Of a stretch of DNA of 48,851 bases, positions 1-8,190 are shown one piece after another. Position 1 is the stretch's first letter, and each line of letters starts with the position of its first letter. The position numbers and the translations under genes were made by a program. The stretch lies in the NCBI GenBank assembly GCA_022778785.1, contig JALFSO010000045.1, forward strand, positions 1 through 48,851, given 5' to 3'. Under the pieces are notes generated by a model. The model made no database searches. It was not told the DNA's origin and was given only the letters and a program-made list of their open reading frames with translations. This DNA is from Dysosmobacter sp. (GTDB lineage Bacteria; Bacillota; Clostridia; Oscillospirales; Oscillospiraceae).

Positions 1-1
1 C

Positions 2-196
2 GGCGAGCTGCGCGGGCTGAAGGGCGCGCTGTTCTTCTCGGACGGGCGCGGAATCTTTCCCTCCGTGCCTCCGGAATACGAGACGACGTTCGTGTTTTTG
101 AAGGATCGATACGACGCCATCGACGTGCCCGGCTGGGTGCGGCGGCTGGTGGTGGACGCGCCGCCGCCGACGGGCAGGGAGTATTTTGAGTATTGA
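2..196 (+). CDS. VWA-like metallopeptidase family protein, C-terminal end only
   Basis: An open frame enters from the left edge and stops with TGA at 194-196, giving the last 64 residues. It contains GALFFSDGRGIFPS followed by an acidic and aromatic stretch, VPGWVRRLVVD and a proline-rich tail. This resembles the end of the DUF2201/VWA-like predicted metallopeptidases, whose usual partner is a MoxR-type ATPase; that is what follows 49 bases downstream. The peptidase/VWA core lies outside the window, so activity cannot be judged. The family call is from pattern memory of this short tail plus context. Confidence 0.6.
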   Translation, partial: GELRGLKGALFFSDGRGIFPSVPPEYETTFVFLKDRYDAIDVPGWVRRLVVDAPPPTGREYFEY

Positions 197-245
197 AAAA
201 TCCAGTCGTTTGGGAAACGAACGCAAACCGGAGGAGACGAGGTCA

Positions 246-1775
246 ATGAACATTCGAGAGGCGATCCGCCAGACGGAGCTGGCGCTCCGGGCCTATGAGC
301 TGCGGGACGCGCAGGGGCTGCCACTGATTCCGCTCGCGGCGCAGCGGCCGATCTATCTGCTGGGCACGCCGGGTGTGGGCAAGACCGAGGCGGCAGCAGA
401 GGTGGCCCGGCGGCTGGACGTGGGGCTGGTTTCCTACACGCTGACGCACCACACGCGCCAGAGCGCGCTGGGTCTGCCGCAGATCGTGCGGCGCAGCTTC
501 GGCGGCGCGGAGACGGCGGTCACGGAATACACCATGTCCGAAATCGTCGCCGGGGTCTATCGCTATATGGAGCAGACGGGGCGCACGCGCGGCATACTGT
601 TTCTGGACGAGATCAACTGCGTCTCCGAGACGCTGTCCCCCATGATGCTGCAATTCCTGCAGTGCAAGACCTTCGGCAACCAGCGTCTGCCGGAGGGGTG
701 GCTCATCGCCGCGGCGGGCAATCCGCCGGAGTACAACCGGTCCGTCCGGGACTTCGACGTGGTGACGCTGGACCGGGTGAAGCGCATGGACGTGGAGGCG
801 GACTTCTCTGTCTGGAAGGAGTACGCCCGGAAGCGCGGACTCCATGGCGCCGTCATCTCCTATCTGGACATCAAGAAGGAGAACTTCTACCACATGGAGA
901 CCACCGTAGACGGCATGCAGTTCGCCACCGCCCGGGGCTGGGAGGATCTCAGCGAGCTGCTGTACGCCTATGAGAAGCTGGGCATTCCTGTCAATGCCCA
1001 GGTGGTGGGTGAGTATATCCAGCTGCCCCGCATCGCCCGGGATTTTGCTAACTACCTGGAGCTGTACTACAAATATCAGCGGACGTACCACGTGGAGGAC
1101 ATCCTCCGAGGCAAGTGGCCCGGCTCCACGGTTCTGGAGCTGCGGGCCGCCCCCTTTGACGAGCGGCTGGCGGTGCTGGGCCTGCTGCTGTCCCGGCTGA
1201 CGGAGGCCGCCGGAAAGACCCGGCGGCAGGACGCCCTGACGGAATCCCTCCACGAGGCGCTGCTGGAGGTCCGGGACCGGGCCGATGGAACCGCCGCCCA
1301 GGCGGTGCTGGAGTCGCTGGCATCCGGGGAGCGGGACGCCCTTCGCCGTGCCGCCGACGCCGGGCAGCTGGACAAGGACCGCCGGGACGCCCGTCTGCGG
1401 GTCATCCGGGCGCTGGAGGACTATCAGCAGCGGCTGGTCCGGGAGGTCGTCCCCGACAGCGAGGCCATGGACACCCTGCGGGACTGGTTCGGCAGACAGG
1501 TGGACGCCCGGGCGGCCCTGGGCGATGAGACCGGTTCCATGTTCGACAGCGCCTTCCGGTTCCTGGAGGAGACCTTCGGGGACAGTCAGGAACTGGTGCT
1601 GTTCGTCACGGAGCTGACCGCCGGGCCGGACACCTCCTGGTTCGTGGAGAATTTCGGCTGCGATGCCTATTTCCGCCACAACAAGGAGCTGCTGTTCGAC
1701 GACAGCCGCCGCCGGATCAGCGCGGACATCGCCGCGGCCCGTCAGGCGGACGGTGCGTCCGCACCGGAAATTTGA
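246..1775 (+). CDS. MoxR-type AAA ATPase
   Basis: This 509-residue ATPase has a Walker A motif GTPGVGKT at about residues 40-47 and a Walker B motif ILFLDEIN near 117-124, followed by a sensor-like AAAGNPPEYN. MoxR/RavA-type AAA+ proteins act as chaperones that remodel or load metal and VWA-domain partners. The partner is probably the VWA-like protein ending just upstream, so the two form an operon. A TTG at 186 would add 20 residues and overlap the upstream gene. I chose ATG 246 because GGAGGAG lies about 11 bases before it and the protein then begins at MNIREAIRQ, the start of the conserved part. The roughly 200 C-terminal residues are charged and helical with no recognised domain. Confidence 0.85.
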   Translation: MNIREAIRQTELALRAYELRDAQGLPLIPLAAQRPIYLLGTPGVGKTEAAAEVARRLDVGLVSYTLTHHTRQSALGLPQIVRRSFGGAETAVTEYTMSEIVAGVYRYMEQTGRTRGILFLDEINCVSETLSPMMLQFLQCKTFGNQRLPEGWLIAAAGNPPEYNRSVRDFDVVTLDRVKRMDVEADFSVWKEYARKRGLHGAVISYLDIKKENFYHMETTVDGMQFATARGWEDLSELLYAYEKLGIPVNAQVVGEYIQLPRIARDFANYLELYYKYQRTYHVEDILRGKWPGSTVLELRAAPFDERLAVLGLLLSRLTEAAGKTRRQDALTESLHEALLEVRDRADGTAAQAVLESLASGERDALRRAADAGQLDKDRRDARLRVIRALEDYQQRLVREVVPDSEAMDTLRDWFGRQVDARAALGDETGSMFDSAFRFLEETFGDSQELVLFVTELTAGPDTSWFVENFGCDAYFRHNKELLFDDSRRRISADIAAARQADGASAPEI

Positions 1776-1802
1776 TCGTCTGATCAGAGAGGAGCGCAAG
1801 CT

Positions 1803-2579
1803 TTGGAGACGGAGAAGCTGCTGAATTTCTGCTGTACCATTGGCCGGGATCTGATGCAGAACGGCGCGGAGATTTTCCGGGTGGAGGAGTCCATCCAGCA
1901 CATTCTGAACGCCTACGGATGCGCGGATACAGAGGTGTTCGCCATCCCCTCCTGCATCATCGTCAACATTCAGGAAGGGGAGCGGAACTACACCAAGTCC
2001 GTCCGCATCAAGACCGCCGCCAACAACCTCCGCAAGCTGGACAAGCTCAACGCCCTGTGCTGGGACATCTGCCGGGACACGCCTCCCATGGAGGAAAACC
2101 AGCGGCGGCTGGCGGAGGTCATGGCGGAGCCCCGGTATCCCCTGACGGTCAGCTATCTGGCCTATGGGCTGACGGCGTTCTTCTTCACCCTGTTCTGGGG
2201 TGGGCGGTTCACTGACGCGCTGGCGGCCTTTCCCTGCGGACTCATCATCAAATGGACGCTGTCCTCCATGGGACGGGTCCGGGCCAATGTCTTTTTCACC
2301 AATCTGCTGGCCGGTATGCTCATGGCTTTGCCGCCGCTGCTGCTTCTCCGCTGGGGTGTTGGGATCGATGCGGACAAGTGCATCATCGGCGCCATGATGC
2401 TGCTGGTGCCGGGGATCGCCATCACCAACGTCATCCGGGACGTTCTGGCGGGCGACTTCCTGACGGCAGTCACCCGTCTGGCGGAAGTGCTGATCGTAGG
2501 CTTTGGCATCGCCGTGGGCGTGGCGCTGGCGATTACCGCTGTGCGGTTCGCCCTTCCGGCGGCCGCCGGCCTGGCATGA
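1803..2579 (+). CDS. Threonine/serine exporter family protein, N-terminal (DUF1212/ThrE) half
   Basis: This membrane protein of 258 residues starts with a soluble domain, LLNFCCTIGRDLMQNGAEI with VEESI, which is the signature of the ThrE/DUF1212 N-terminal domain. From about residue 118 there are four or five hydrophobic helices. In Corynebacterium ThrE exports threonine and serine. In many Firmicutes the transporter is split into this large half and a small ThrE2/YjjB-like half, which here begins 16 bases downstream. The TTG start is preceded by GAGAGGAGCG at good spacing; no ATG is available near it. The substrate is not proven by sequence. Confidence 0.85.
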   Translation: METEKLLNFCCTIGRDLMQNGAEIFRVEESIQHILNAYGCADTEVFAIPSCIIVNIQEGERNYTKSVRIKTAANNLRKLDKLNALCWDICRDTPPMEENQRRLAEVMAEPRYPLTVSYLAYGLTAFFFTLFWGGRFTDALAAFPCGLIIKWTLSSMGRVRANVFFTNLLAGMLMALPPLLLLRWGVGIDADKCIIGAMMLLVPGIAITNVIRDVLAGDFLTAVTRLAEVLIVGFGIAVGVALAITAVRFALPAAAGLA

Positions 2580-2595
2580 AGGGAGGGAACGCGCT

Positions 2596-3060
2596 GTGCT
2601 GAAAACCTTTCTGCCCTGTCTCTGGGCATTTCTGGCCTGTCTGACCTTCTGCTTTGTGTTCGAGCTGCGGCGGTGGCGGTTCATCCTGGCTGCCAGCTTC
2701 ACCGGGGCGATGGGCTGGCTGGTGTATCTTCTTCCGGACAATTGGGGCAGCGTGGCCCGCTTCCTGACCGCCACCGTGGTGGTGGCGGTGCTGTCGGAGA
2801 TCTTCGCCCGCATCCTGAAAACCCCCGCCACCATCTTCCTGATCATCGGCATCATCCCCATGGTGCCCGGCGGCGGCATCTACTACACCCTGGAGGCTCT
2901 TATCAACGGGGATATGCCCTTGTTCGTCCAGCGGGGCATGGAGACGGCGGCTTCCGCCGGAGCCATCGCCGTGGGCTGCTCCCTGGTGAGCAGCGTGGCC
3001 CGCATCATCGCCCTGCTGCGGCGGGAGCGGGAGAACAGGCAAAACCGAGACGCGATATAA
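2596..3060 (+). CDS. Threonine/serine exporter family protein, small (ThrE2/DUF3815) half
   Basis: This 154-residue protein has four or five membrane segments and the family's glycine-proline loop IIPMVPGGGIYYT near residues 88-100. It complements the DUF1212 half encoded immediately upstream, and together they should form one exporter. A GTG start at 2596 is preceded by GGGAGGG at 8 bases. An earlier in-frame start at 2503 would lie inside the upstream gene and lacks a ribosome site. Transcription runs into the hairpin at 3065-3089. Confidence 0.8.
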   Translation: MLKTFLPCLWAFLACLTFCFVFELRRWRFILAASFTGAMGWLVYLLPDNWGSVARFLTATVVVAVLSEIFARILKTPATIFLIIGIIPMVPGGGIYYTLEALINGDMPLFVQRGMETAASAGAIAVGCSLVSSVARIIALLRRERENRQNRDAI

Positions 3061-3064
3061 AAAA

Positions 3065-3089
3065 GACCCGCCGCGAAACGCGGCGGGTC
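3065..3089 (-). terminator. Rho-independent terminator of ilvE
   Basis: The inverted repeat GACCCGCCGCG-AAA-CGCGGCGGGTC is followed on the minus strand by six T residues (3059-3064 read in reverse), so it best serves ilvE. The plus side has no T-tract, but the stem may also slow transcription from the exporter genes. Confidence 0.85.
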
Positions 3090-3116
3090 CTCTGTATTCG
3101 GTATCCGGTTTTACGC

Positions 3117-4193
3117 TCAGCCCTCGCAGACGGGAACGATCCAGCCCTTGGTGTCGGGCAGCTTGCCCCACTGCATGCCGGTCATGGTATCGTACAGCTT
3201 CTGGGTGACGGGGCCGATCTTGCCCTCGGAGATGAAGACCTTGTCGCCCTTCCAGTCCAGCTCCTTGACGGGAGAGACAACAGCGGCGGTGCCGGTGCCG
3301 AAGACCTCTTCCAGCTTGCCCTCGTGGCCGGCCTTCATGACGTCCTCGATGGCCAGCTTGCCCTCGATGACCTCATAGCCCCAGTCACGCAGCAGCTCAA
3401 TGCAGCTGCGGCGAGTGACGCCGGGCAGCACGGTGCCGTTGCAGGCGGCGGTGTAGATCTTGCCGTCGATCTTGAACATGATGTTCATGCTGCCGACTTC
3501 CTCGACGTACTTCTTTTCCACGCCGTCCAGCCACAGCACCTGGGCGAAGCCCTGCTCCTCGGCCATCTCGCCGGCCTTGATGGAAGCAGCGTAGTTGCCG
3601 CCGCACTTGGTGAAGCCGGTCAGGCCAGGAGCGGCGCGGATGTACTCATCCTCGACATAGATCTTCACGGGGTTGATGCCCTCGGCATAGTAGGCGCCGG
3701 AGGGAGCGCAGATGATGCAGAAGGTGTACTTCTTGCTGGCGTGGACGCCCAGACCCACGTCGGTGGCGAACACGAAGGGACGGATGTACAGGGAGGCGCC
3801 GTCAGAGTGGGGCACCCAGTCCTTCTCCACTTCCACCAGGGCCTTCACGGCCTGAATGTAGTCCTCCACGGGGATCTGGGGGATACACAGACGGTCAGAG
3901 GAGTCCTGCATACGCTGGGCATTGCACTCCGGACGGAACAGCTGGATCTTGTTGTCCGCGGTGCGGTAGGCCTTCATGCCCTCAAAGATCTCCTGCGCAT
4001 AGTGGAACACCACGCAGGCGGGATCCAGAGCAAAGGGGGCATAGGGGACGATGCGGGCGTCGTGCCAGCCCTGTCCCTTGTCATAGTCCATCAGGAACAT
4101 ATGATCGCTGAAGATCTTGCCGAATCCCAGCTTGCTCTCGTCGGCGGGCTTCGTCTTCGGCGCGGTGGTCTTGGTGATTTTGATGTCCAACAT
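3117..4193 (-). CDS. ilvE: Branched-chain amino acid aminotransferase (class IV, PLP)
   Basis: This 358-residue enzyme matches the length and motifs of class IV branched-chain aminotransferases. K196 in FTKCGGNYAAS is the expected PLP-binding lysine, and VLWLDGVEKKYVEEVGSMN follows near residues 219-236. It interconverts leucine, isoleucine and valine with their 2-oxo acids. ATG 4193 is preceded by AAAGGAGAG. The gene sits alone behind a T-box leader, so uncharged tRNA should control it. The adjacent upstream operon encodes an enzyme that can oxidise the branched 2-oxo acids this aminotransferase makes, which suggests linked branched-chain amino acid metabolism. Confidence 0.93.
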   Translation of the reverse strand: MLDIKITKTTAPKTKPADESKLGFGKIFSDHMFLMDYDKGQGWHDARIVPYAPFALDPACVVFHYAQEIFEGMKAYRTADNKIQLFRPECNAQRMQDSSDRLCIPQIPVEDYIQAVKALVEVEKDWVPHSDGASLYIRPFVFATDVGLGVHASKKYTFCIICAPSGAYYAEGINPVKIYVEDEYIRAAPGLTGFTKCGGNYAASIKAGEMAEEQGFAQVLWLDGVEKKYVEEVGSMNIMFKIDGKIYTAACNGTVLPGVTRRSCIELLRDWGYEVIEGKLAIEDVMKAGHEGKLEEVFGTGTAAVVSPVKELDWKGDKVFISEGKIGPVTQKLYDTMTGMQWGKLPDTKGWIVPVCEG

Positions 4194-4244
4194 GTGAATA
4201 CGCTCTCCTTTAAAATATAATGATGAATTTCTCTCTTCGTCCCA

Positions 4245-4515
4245 CAAAAAAAGCTCCCGCCATATCCTGTTCTCCAGGAGAGGCGAAAGCTGAACTTCCG
4301 TGGTACCACTCTCGTTGCCGCGCCGGCGCGGCCGCTCGAATGCCTCTGTATCGGGAGGCGCCCGATCCGGTCTACTGGGGAACATGGTTCCCGTTGGGCG
4401 GACTGCTCACGGGTGAGATCCCACAGAAGCCGCTCTGCTGCCTCGCACCGTGACGGCAGCTCTCTGAGAGGGCGGACCCTTCCGGGACATGTCCCGTTCA
4501 TTGCATCAACGATAT
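4245..4515 (-). promoter_or_regulatory. T-box riboswitch leader of ilvE
   Basis: On the minus strand the leader contains the diagnostic T-box sequence AACGAGAGTGGTACCACGG (4293-4311), followed by a terminator: AGCTTTCGCC (4282-4291) pairs with GGCGGGAGCT (4252-4261), then seven Ts (4245-4251). Upstream lies the conserved AGAGAGCTGCCGTC stem I segment (about 4452-4465). The apparent specifier loop reads GGGATCTCACCC (about 4410-4421). Ile AUC and Leu CUC are both readable there, and either would suit ilvE. In this family, uncharged tRNA binding favours the antiterminator and lets ilvE be transcribed. Confidence 0.92.
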
Positions 4516-4521
4516 ACCCCT

Positions 4522-4550
4522 TTTATACGCCCGCAAGCCGGCAAAGTCAA
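4522..4550 (-). promoter_or_regulatory. SigA-type promoter of the T-box/ilvE transcript
   Basis: TTGACT (4545-4550), a 17-base spacer and TATAAA (4522-4527) read on the minus strand. Transcription would begin near 4515, just before the first T-box stem. Confidence 0.8.
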
Positions 4551-4621
4551 CTGTTTTTTTTGCGGTGCGGCGAAAATTTGGGGATTTTTGCCCGAAAATC
4601 GCCGTTCCAAACGCGCAGACG

Positions 4622-4656
4622 CCGCCGGGCCGGAAGCTCTTCCAGTCCGGCCCGGC
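4622..4656. terminator. GC-rich hairpin ending the 2-oxoacid oxidoreductase operon
   Basis: CGCCGGGCCGGA and TCCGGCCCGGCG flank an 11-base loop. The T-rich side (TCTTTT) is on the plus strand, so minus-strand termination may be incomplete or rely on stem strength alone. It separates the operon from the ilvE promoter. Confidence 0.55.
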
Positions 4657-4675
4657 GCGGTCTTTTCATCCGTGT

Positions 4676-5212
4676 CTATTGGGCGCAGGCGATACCCGCC
4701 TCCAGCGCCTTCATATTCAGGGGCACCAGTTTTGCCTTGGGTCCGGTGAACATGTGCTCGATCATGGCCCGGACGGTCTCCGGCTTCAGCGCGCCGGTGG
4801 CGCCGATATAGGCGCCCAGCATCACCATGTTGCCCACCTTGGGGTTGCCGATCTCATAGGCGATCTCCGCGCAGGGGACGTATTCCACCTTCAGGTCAGG
4901 CCGCTCCACCCGGTCCTTCACCACGGAGCTGTTGACGAACACCAGTCCGCCGGACTTCACCATAGGGACGAACTTCTCCAGGGAGGGTGCGTTCATGGCG
5001 ATGAGCTCCGTGGGATAGGTGAACAGCGGAGAGCCCACGGGCTTTGTGGACAGCACCACGTGGCAGTTGGCGGTGCCGCCCCGCATCTCGGGGCCGTAGG
5101 ACGGCGCCCAGGTGACCTCCAGGCCCTCGGCCATACCGGCCTCCACCAGGTTCTTGCCGATGGCCATGACGCCCTGTCCGCCGAAGCCGGAAATGATGAT
5201 CTCCTTTTTCAT
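4676..5212 (-). CDS. 2-oxoacid:ferredoxin oxidoreductase, gamma subunit
   Basis: This 178-residue protein begins MKKEIIISGFGGQGVMAIGK, the typical opening of the pyruvate/ketoisovalerate oxidoreductase catalytic (gamma) domain. The internal segment WAPSYGPEMRGGTANCHVV is equally characteristic. Gamma subunits form part of the CoA-binding and catalytic assembly of the cytoplasmic complex. It is the last gene of a minus-strand operon and starts one base after the beta-subunit stop. Substrate choice among 2-oxoglutarate, branched 2-oxo acids and related compounds cannot be read from this subunit. Confidence 0.9.
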   Translation of the reverse strand: MKKEIIISGFGGQGVMAIGKNLVEAGMAEGLEVTWAPSYGPEMRGGTANCHVVLSTKPVGSPLFTYPTELIAMNAPSLEKFVPMVKSGGLVFVNSSVVKDRVERPDLKVEYVPCAEIAYEIGNPKVGNMVMLGAYIGATGALKPETVRAMIEHMFTGPKAKLVPLNMKALEAGIACAQ

Positions 5213-5213
5213 C

Positions 5214-5975
5214 TTATTTCACCTCCGCAGCTTCCTCCGCACCGACGTCCTTGATGACGCCCAGCGGATAGTAGGGCACCATGTTGTCCAGCAGCCACTG
5301 GCGGGCCTTCAGCGGGGTCATGCCCCAGTTGGTGGGACAGGTAGACAGCACCTCCACAAAGGTGAATCCCTCTCCCGCCAGCTGCTTCTGGAACGCCTTC
5401 TTGATGGCGGCCTTTGCCTTGTTCAGATGGGGGATGTCGGTGACGCAGACCCGTTCGGCGTAGACGCAGCCGTCCAGAGTGGACAGCATCTCCGCCACCC
5501 GGATGGGCATGCCCGCCTGCTCCCGGGTACGGCCCAGGGGGGACGTGGTAGTCCGCTGACCGATCAGGGTGGTGGGAGCCATCTGGCCGCCGGTCATGCC
5601 GTAGATGGCGTTGTTGACAAAAATGGTGGTAAACTTCTCACCCCGCATGGCGGCGTGGACAATCTCGCCGGCGCCGATGGAAGCCAGGTCGCCGTCGCCC
5701 TGATAGGTGAACACCGGCGTGTTGGGATGGGTCCGCTTGATGCCGGTGGCCACCGCCGGAGCACGGCCGTGGGCGGCCTCCAGCATATCGCAGGCGAAGT
5801 AGTTGTAGGCGAACACGGAGCAGCCCACGGGGCAGACGCCGATGGTCTCGTCGATGATGCCCAGCTCCTCCATGACTTCTGCCACCAGCTTGTGAATGAT
5901 GCCGTGATTGCAGCCGGGGCAGTAGTGCAGCTCCTTATCCGTCAGTCCCTTGGACTTCTGATATACGATGGCCAT
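5214..5975 (-). CDS. 2-oxoacid:ferredoxin oxidoreductase, beta (TPP-binding) subunit
   Basis: This 253-residue subunit carries the thiamine diphosphate/Mg signature GDGDLASIG with the paired NNAIYGMTGGQ about 25 residues later. Cysteines in HYCPGCNHG and VGVCPVGCS-type positions suggest ferredoxin-side chemistry. It decarboxylates the 2-oxo acid on TPP and passes electrons towards ferredoxin, forming an acyl-CoA. It lies between the alpha and gamma genes with spacing of a few bases. The small beta plus alpha of about 355 residues plus tiny ferredoxin matches the arrangement usually named VorB-type in Clostridia. Confidence 0.9.
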   Translation of the reverse strand: MAIVYQKSKGLTDKELHYCPGCNHGIIHKLVAEVMEELGIIDETIGVCPVGCSVFAYNYFACDMLEAAHGRAPAVATGIKRTHPNTPVFTYQGDGDLASIGAGEIVHAAMRGEKFTTIFVNNAIYGMTGGQMAPTTLIGQRTTTSPLGRTREQAGMPIRVAEMLSTLDGCVYAERVCVTDIPHLNKAKAAIKKAFQKQLAGEGFTFVEVLSTCPTNWGMTPLKARQWLLDNMVPYYPLGVIKDVGAEEAAEVK

Positions 5976-5979
5976 AGGT

Positions 5980-7047
5980 TCACGCCTCCTTCAGCGCCGC
6001 CTTGGCGGCTTCCACGATCTCCTCCACGCTGGGGATGGCGCCGCCGGCGCGGCCGATGAAGCGGATGGGCTTCTGCCCCTCCACAGCCAGACGGACGTCG
6101 TCCAGCATCTGACCGGAGGAGCTGAGCTCCACATCCAAGATGACCTTCACGTGGTCCTCTCCCGCCAGATCATGCAGTGCCTTCTCCGGGAAGGGCCACA
6201 GGGTGATGGGACGGAACAGTCCAGCTTTGATCCCCTCCTCCCGCAGCAGCTCCAGCGCGGTGAGGGCGATGCGGGCAGGGGTGCCGTAAGCGGTGATGAC
6301 CAGTTCGGCGTCCTCGCAGTCCCGCTCCTCCCAGCGGACCTCGTTTTTCTTCATTGCCTGATACTTCTCCTCCAGATGCACGTTGTGATGGTCGCATTCA
6401 TCCGGGTCGATGTACAGGGAGTTGATGATATTGGTGTGGTCCCGGCCATGGCGGCCGGAGGCGGCCCAGTCCTTGGGCGGCAGGTCCCGCTTGGGCACCT
6501 CATGCCAGACGATGGGCTCCATCATCTGGCCGATGAGGCCGTCCGCCAGGACCACTACCGGGTTGCGGTACTGGTCGGCGATGTCGAAGGCCTCCTGAAC
6601 GAAGTCCACCGCCTCCTGGACGTTGGAGGGCGCCAGCACCACCGTGCGGTAGTCGCCGTTGCCGCCGCCCCGGGTGGCCTGATAGTAGTCGCCCTGGCCG
6701 GGCTGGATGGTACCCAGGCCCGGTCCGCCCCGCATGCAGTTGACGATGACCGCTGGCAGCTCCGCGCCGGCCAGGTAGGTGATGCCTTCCTGCTTCAGGC
6801 TGATGCCTGGGGAAGACGAGGAGGTCATGGCCCGCATACCGGAGCCCGCGGCGCCGTACACCATGTTGATGGCGGCCAACTCCGACTCGGACTGGACGAA
6901 GATCCTGCCATGTTCCGGCATGTGCAGGGACATGTACTCCGGCACCTCGCTCTGGGGGGTAATGGGATAGCCGAAATAGGCGTCGCAGCCCGCCCGGATG
7001 GCGGCCTCCGCGATGGCTTCATTTCCTTTCCAAAGTTCTTTCTCCAC
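5980..7047 (-). CDS. vorB: 2-oxoacid:ferredoxin oxidoreductase, alpha subunit (VorB-type)
   Basis: This 355-residue alpha subunit has the family opening WKGNEAIAEAAIRAGCDAYF followed by GYPITPQSE. It also has the internal motifs GSGMRAMTSSSSPGISLK and VNCMRGGPGLGTIQPGQGD. It binds the 2-oxo acid and CoA side of the heterotetramer. I chose GTG 7047 because AAAGGAGG lies 10 bases upstream. A longer frame reaches 7236, but that stretch is antisense to the ferredoxin gene and reads as low-complexity sequence. The substrate is likely branched-chain 2-oxo acids given the nearby ilvE, but 2-oxoglutarate is a real alternative. Confidence 0.88.
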   Translation of the reverse strand: MEKELWKGNEAIAEAAIRAGCDAYFGYPITPQSEVPEYMSLHMPEHGRIFVQSESELAAINMVYGAAGSGMRAMTSSSSPGISLKQEGITYLAGAELPAVIVNCMRGGPGLGTIQPGQGDYYQATRGGGNGDYRTVVLAPSNVQEAVDFVQEAFDIADQYRNPVVVLADGLIGQMMEPIVWHEVPKRDLPPKDWAASGRHGRDHTNIINSLYIDPDECDHHNVHLEEKYQAMKKNEVRWEERDCEDAELVITAYGTPARIALTALELLREEGIKAGLFRPITLWPFPEKALHDLAGEDHVKVILDVELSSSGQMLDDVRLAVEGQKPIRFIGRAGGAIPSVEEIVEAAKAALKEA

Positions 7048-7064
7048 GGATACACATCCTCCTT

Positions 7065-7277
7065 TCAGAATCTCTCCACGGTGATGACGGAGTCGGGACA
7101 GATCTTCGCGCAGCTGGCGCAGGCGACGCACTGGGTGATATCGGTGACGTGGGCGGGGTGATAGCCCTTGTGGTTGATGGCGTCCTGGTCGATGGCCACG
7201 ATGTGCTTCGGACAGACGGCAGTGCAGAGTTCGCACCCCTTACAGCGGTCGGAATCAAAGGTAATTTTTGCAGTCAT
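7065..7277 (-). CDS. 2-oxoacid:ferredoxin oxidoreductase, delta subunit (2x[4Fe-4S] ferredoxin)
   Basis: This 70-residue ferredoxin-like protein has two cluster motifs, CKGCELCTAVCP (about 13-24) and CVACASCAKICP (about 50-61). It carries electrons from the TPP subunit to free ferredoxin. ATG 7277 is preceded by AAGGAGG. It overlaps the upstream ATPase gene by four bases (ATGA), so translation is probably coupled. It is followed 17 bases later by the alpha subunit. Confidence 0.92.
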   Translation of the reverse strand: MTAKITFDSDRCKGCELCTAVCPKHIVAIDQDAINHKGYHPAHVTDITQCVACASCAKICPDSVITVERF

Positions 7278-7999
7278 ACCTGAGGTCCTCCTTCCCTTTT
7301 GCCGGTGGGGAGCACTTCCCACGGCTTTTTCATTCGGATGGTAATGGGATACACCGGCGCGTCCCAGCCGTCCAGCTGGGCGGCCACGCCCTCCTCCGCC
7401 ACATGGCACAGGACGGGCAGCCTCGTCTCCCGGGACAGCTCCTCCGCCAGACGGGCTCCCTTGCGGACCTCCTCCGGCGTGGTCTCCCCGCATAGGTGGG
7501 TGTTGCTGACGATGCCGCCGCACCGCAGGCCCGTGACAGCCTCGATGCCCCGGAGACAGGCAAGGGCCCGCTCCGGCGTCCGGACCTCCGGCCGGTTGGC
7601 GTTGGAGACGAAGATCATCTGATAGTCCTCCCGGAGGATCTGGGGCTGGAACCGGGCCAGCACCCGGGCGCCGTCCGGGTCGCCGCCGATGTCCAGCACG
7701 CCCCGGCAGGTCTGGTCCTGAAAGACCGTCAGCAGCTCCGCCGGAAGGGCGGGGACGTCCGCGTCGGAACACGCCTGGGAGGAGGTAATGACCTGTACGC
7801 CGGCGGCTGTCAGTTCCCGCTTCCGTTCACGGGACCGGAAATAGGGGTTCACGATGTCTAGGTCCGCCAGGCGGACCTTCTCCCCGGCTTCCGCCAGATC
7901 AAGCGCCAGATTTACGGAAAATTCCGTCTTTCCTGTGCCGTAGTGTCCGGTGATGATCAGCAGACGGTGGAGGGTGATCTGCGCTCCGCGGAGCCTCAT
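7274..7999 (-). CDS. P-loop ATPase of the CobQ/MinD/ParA type
   Basis: This 241-residue protein has a Walker A motif GHYGTGKTEFS at residues 18-28. A switch-like DLDIVNPYFRSRE follows near residue 45, and FVSNANRPEVRTPE lies in the second half. Such SIMIBI-class ATPases handle metal-cluster or cofactor assembly or localisation. This one is first in the oxidoreductase operon, overlaps the ferredoxin gene by four bases and so is very likely a dedicated accessory. It lacks a transmembrane segment. What it acts on is not known; cluster loading of the ferredoxin subunit is a guess from context. Confidence 0.75.
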   Translation of the reverse strand: MRLRGAQITLHRLLIITGHYGTGKTEFSVNLALDLAEAGEKVRLADLDIVNPYFRSRERKRELTAAGVQVITSSQACSDADVPALPAELLTVFQDQTCRGVLDIGGDPDGARVLARFQPQILREDYQMIFVSNANRPEVRTPERALACLRGIEAVTGLRCGGIVSNTHLCGETTPEEVRKGARLAEELSRETRLPVLCHVAEEGVAAQLDGWDAPVYPITIRMKKPWEVLPTGKREGGPQV

Positions 8000-8039
8000 A
8001 CCCGTTGTCCCCCTTTCTGTCCGTTTTCGGAAAATTATA

Positions 8040-8050
8040 TTGTATTACTA
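8040..8050. promoter_or_regulatory. Candidate FadR-subfamily operator
   Basis: TTGTATTACTA fits the TnGTnnnACnA pattern of FadR-type GntR regulators. It lies in the start of the oxidoreductase transcript, about 15 bases downstream of its predicted start, and a FadR-type regulator is encoded divergently. Confidence 0.4.
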
Positions 8051-8071
8051 ATTTATATGTTGTATGATGTC

Positions 8072-8100
8072 ATTGTATAGTAATCGAAGTAATATGTCAA
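8072..8100 (-). promoter_or_regulatory. SigA-type promoter of the 2-oxoacid oxidoreductase operon
   Basis: TTGACA (8095-8100), a 17-base spacer and TACAAT (8072-8077) read on the minus strand. The -35 box is half of the palindrome GTCAATTGAC (8096-8105). Confidence 0.75.
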
Positions 8101-8108
8101 TTGACATC

Positions 8109-8137
8109 TTGTACTTTTTGACAAAATCGTTTATATT
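8109..8137 (+). promoter_or_regulatory. Likely promoter of the GntR/FadR regulator
   Basis: TTGTAC (8109-8114), a 17-base spacer and TATATT (8132-8137). Two TTGACA boxes lie close by (8101, 8118) but have no well-spaced -10, so the assignment is moderate. Confidence 0.5.
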
Positions 8138-8190
8138 TAAAATGACGAAGGGAATTGCGTGCGACGCGCGGAATACGGAGGGATATCACA

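Noticed and set aside
243-2879. 878-codon open frame on the minus strand
   Set aside because: It is antisense to the MoxR and exporter genes, proline/arginine-rich, with no motif or ribosome site; a shadow of GC-rich coding.
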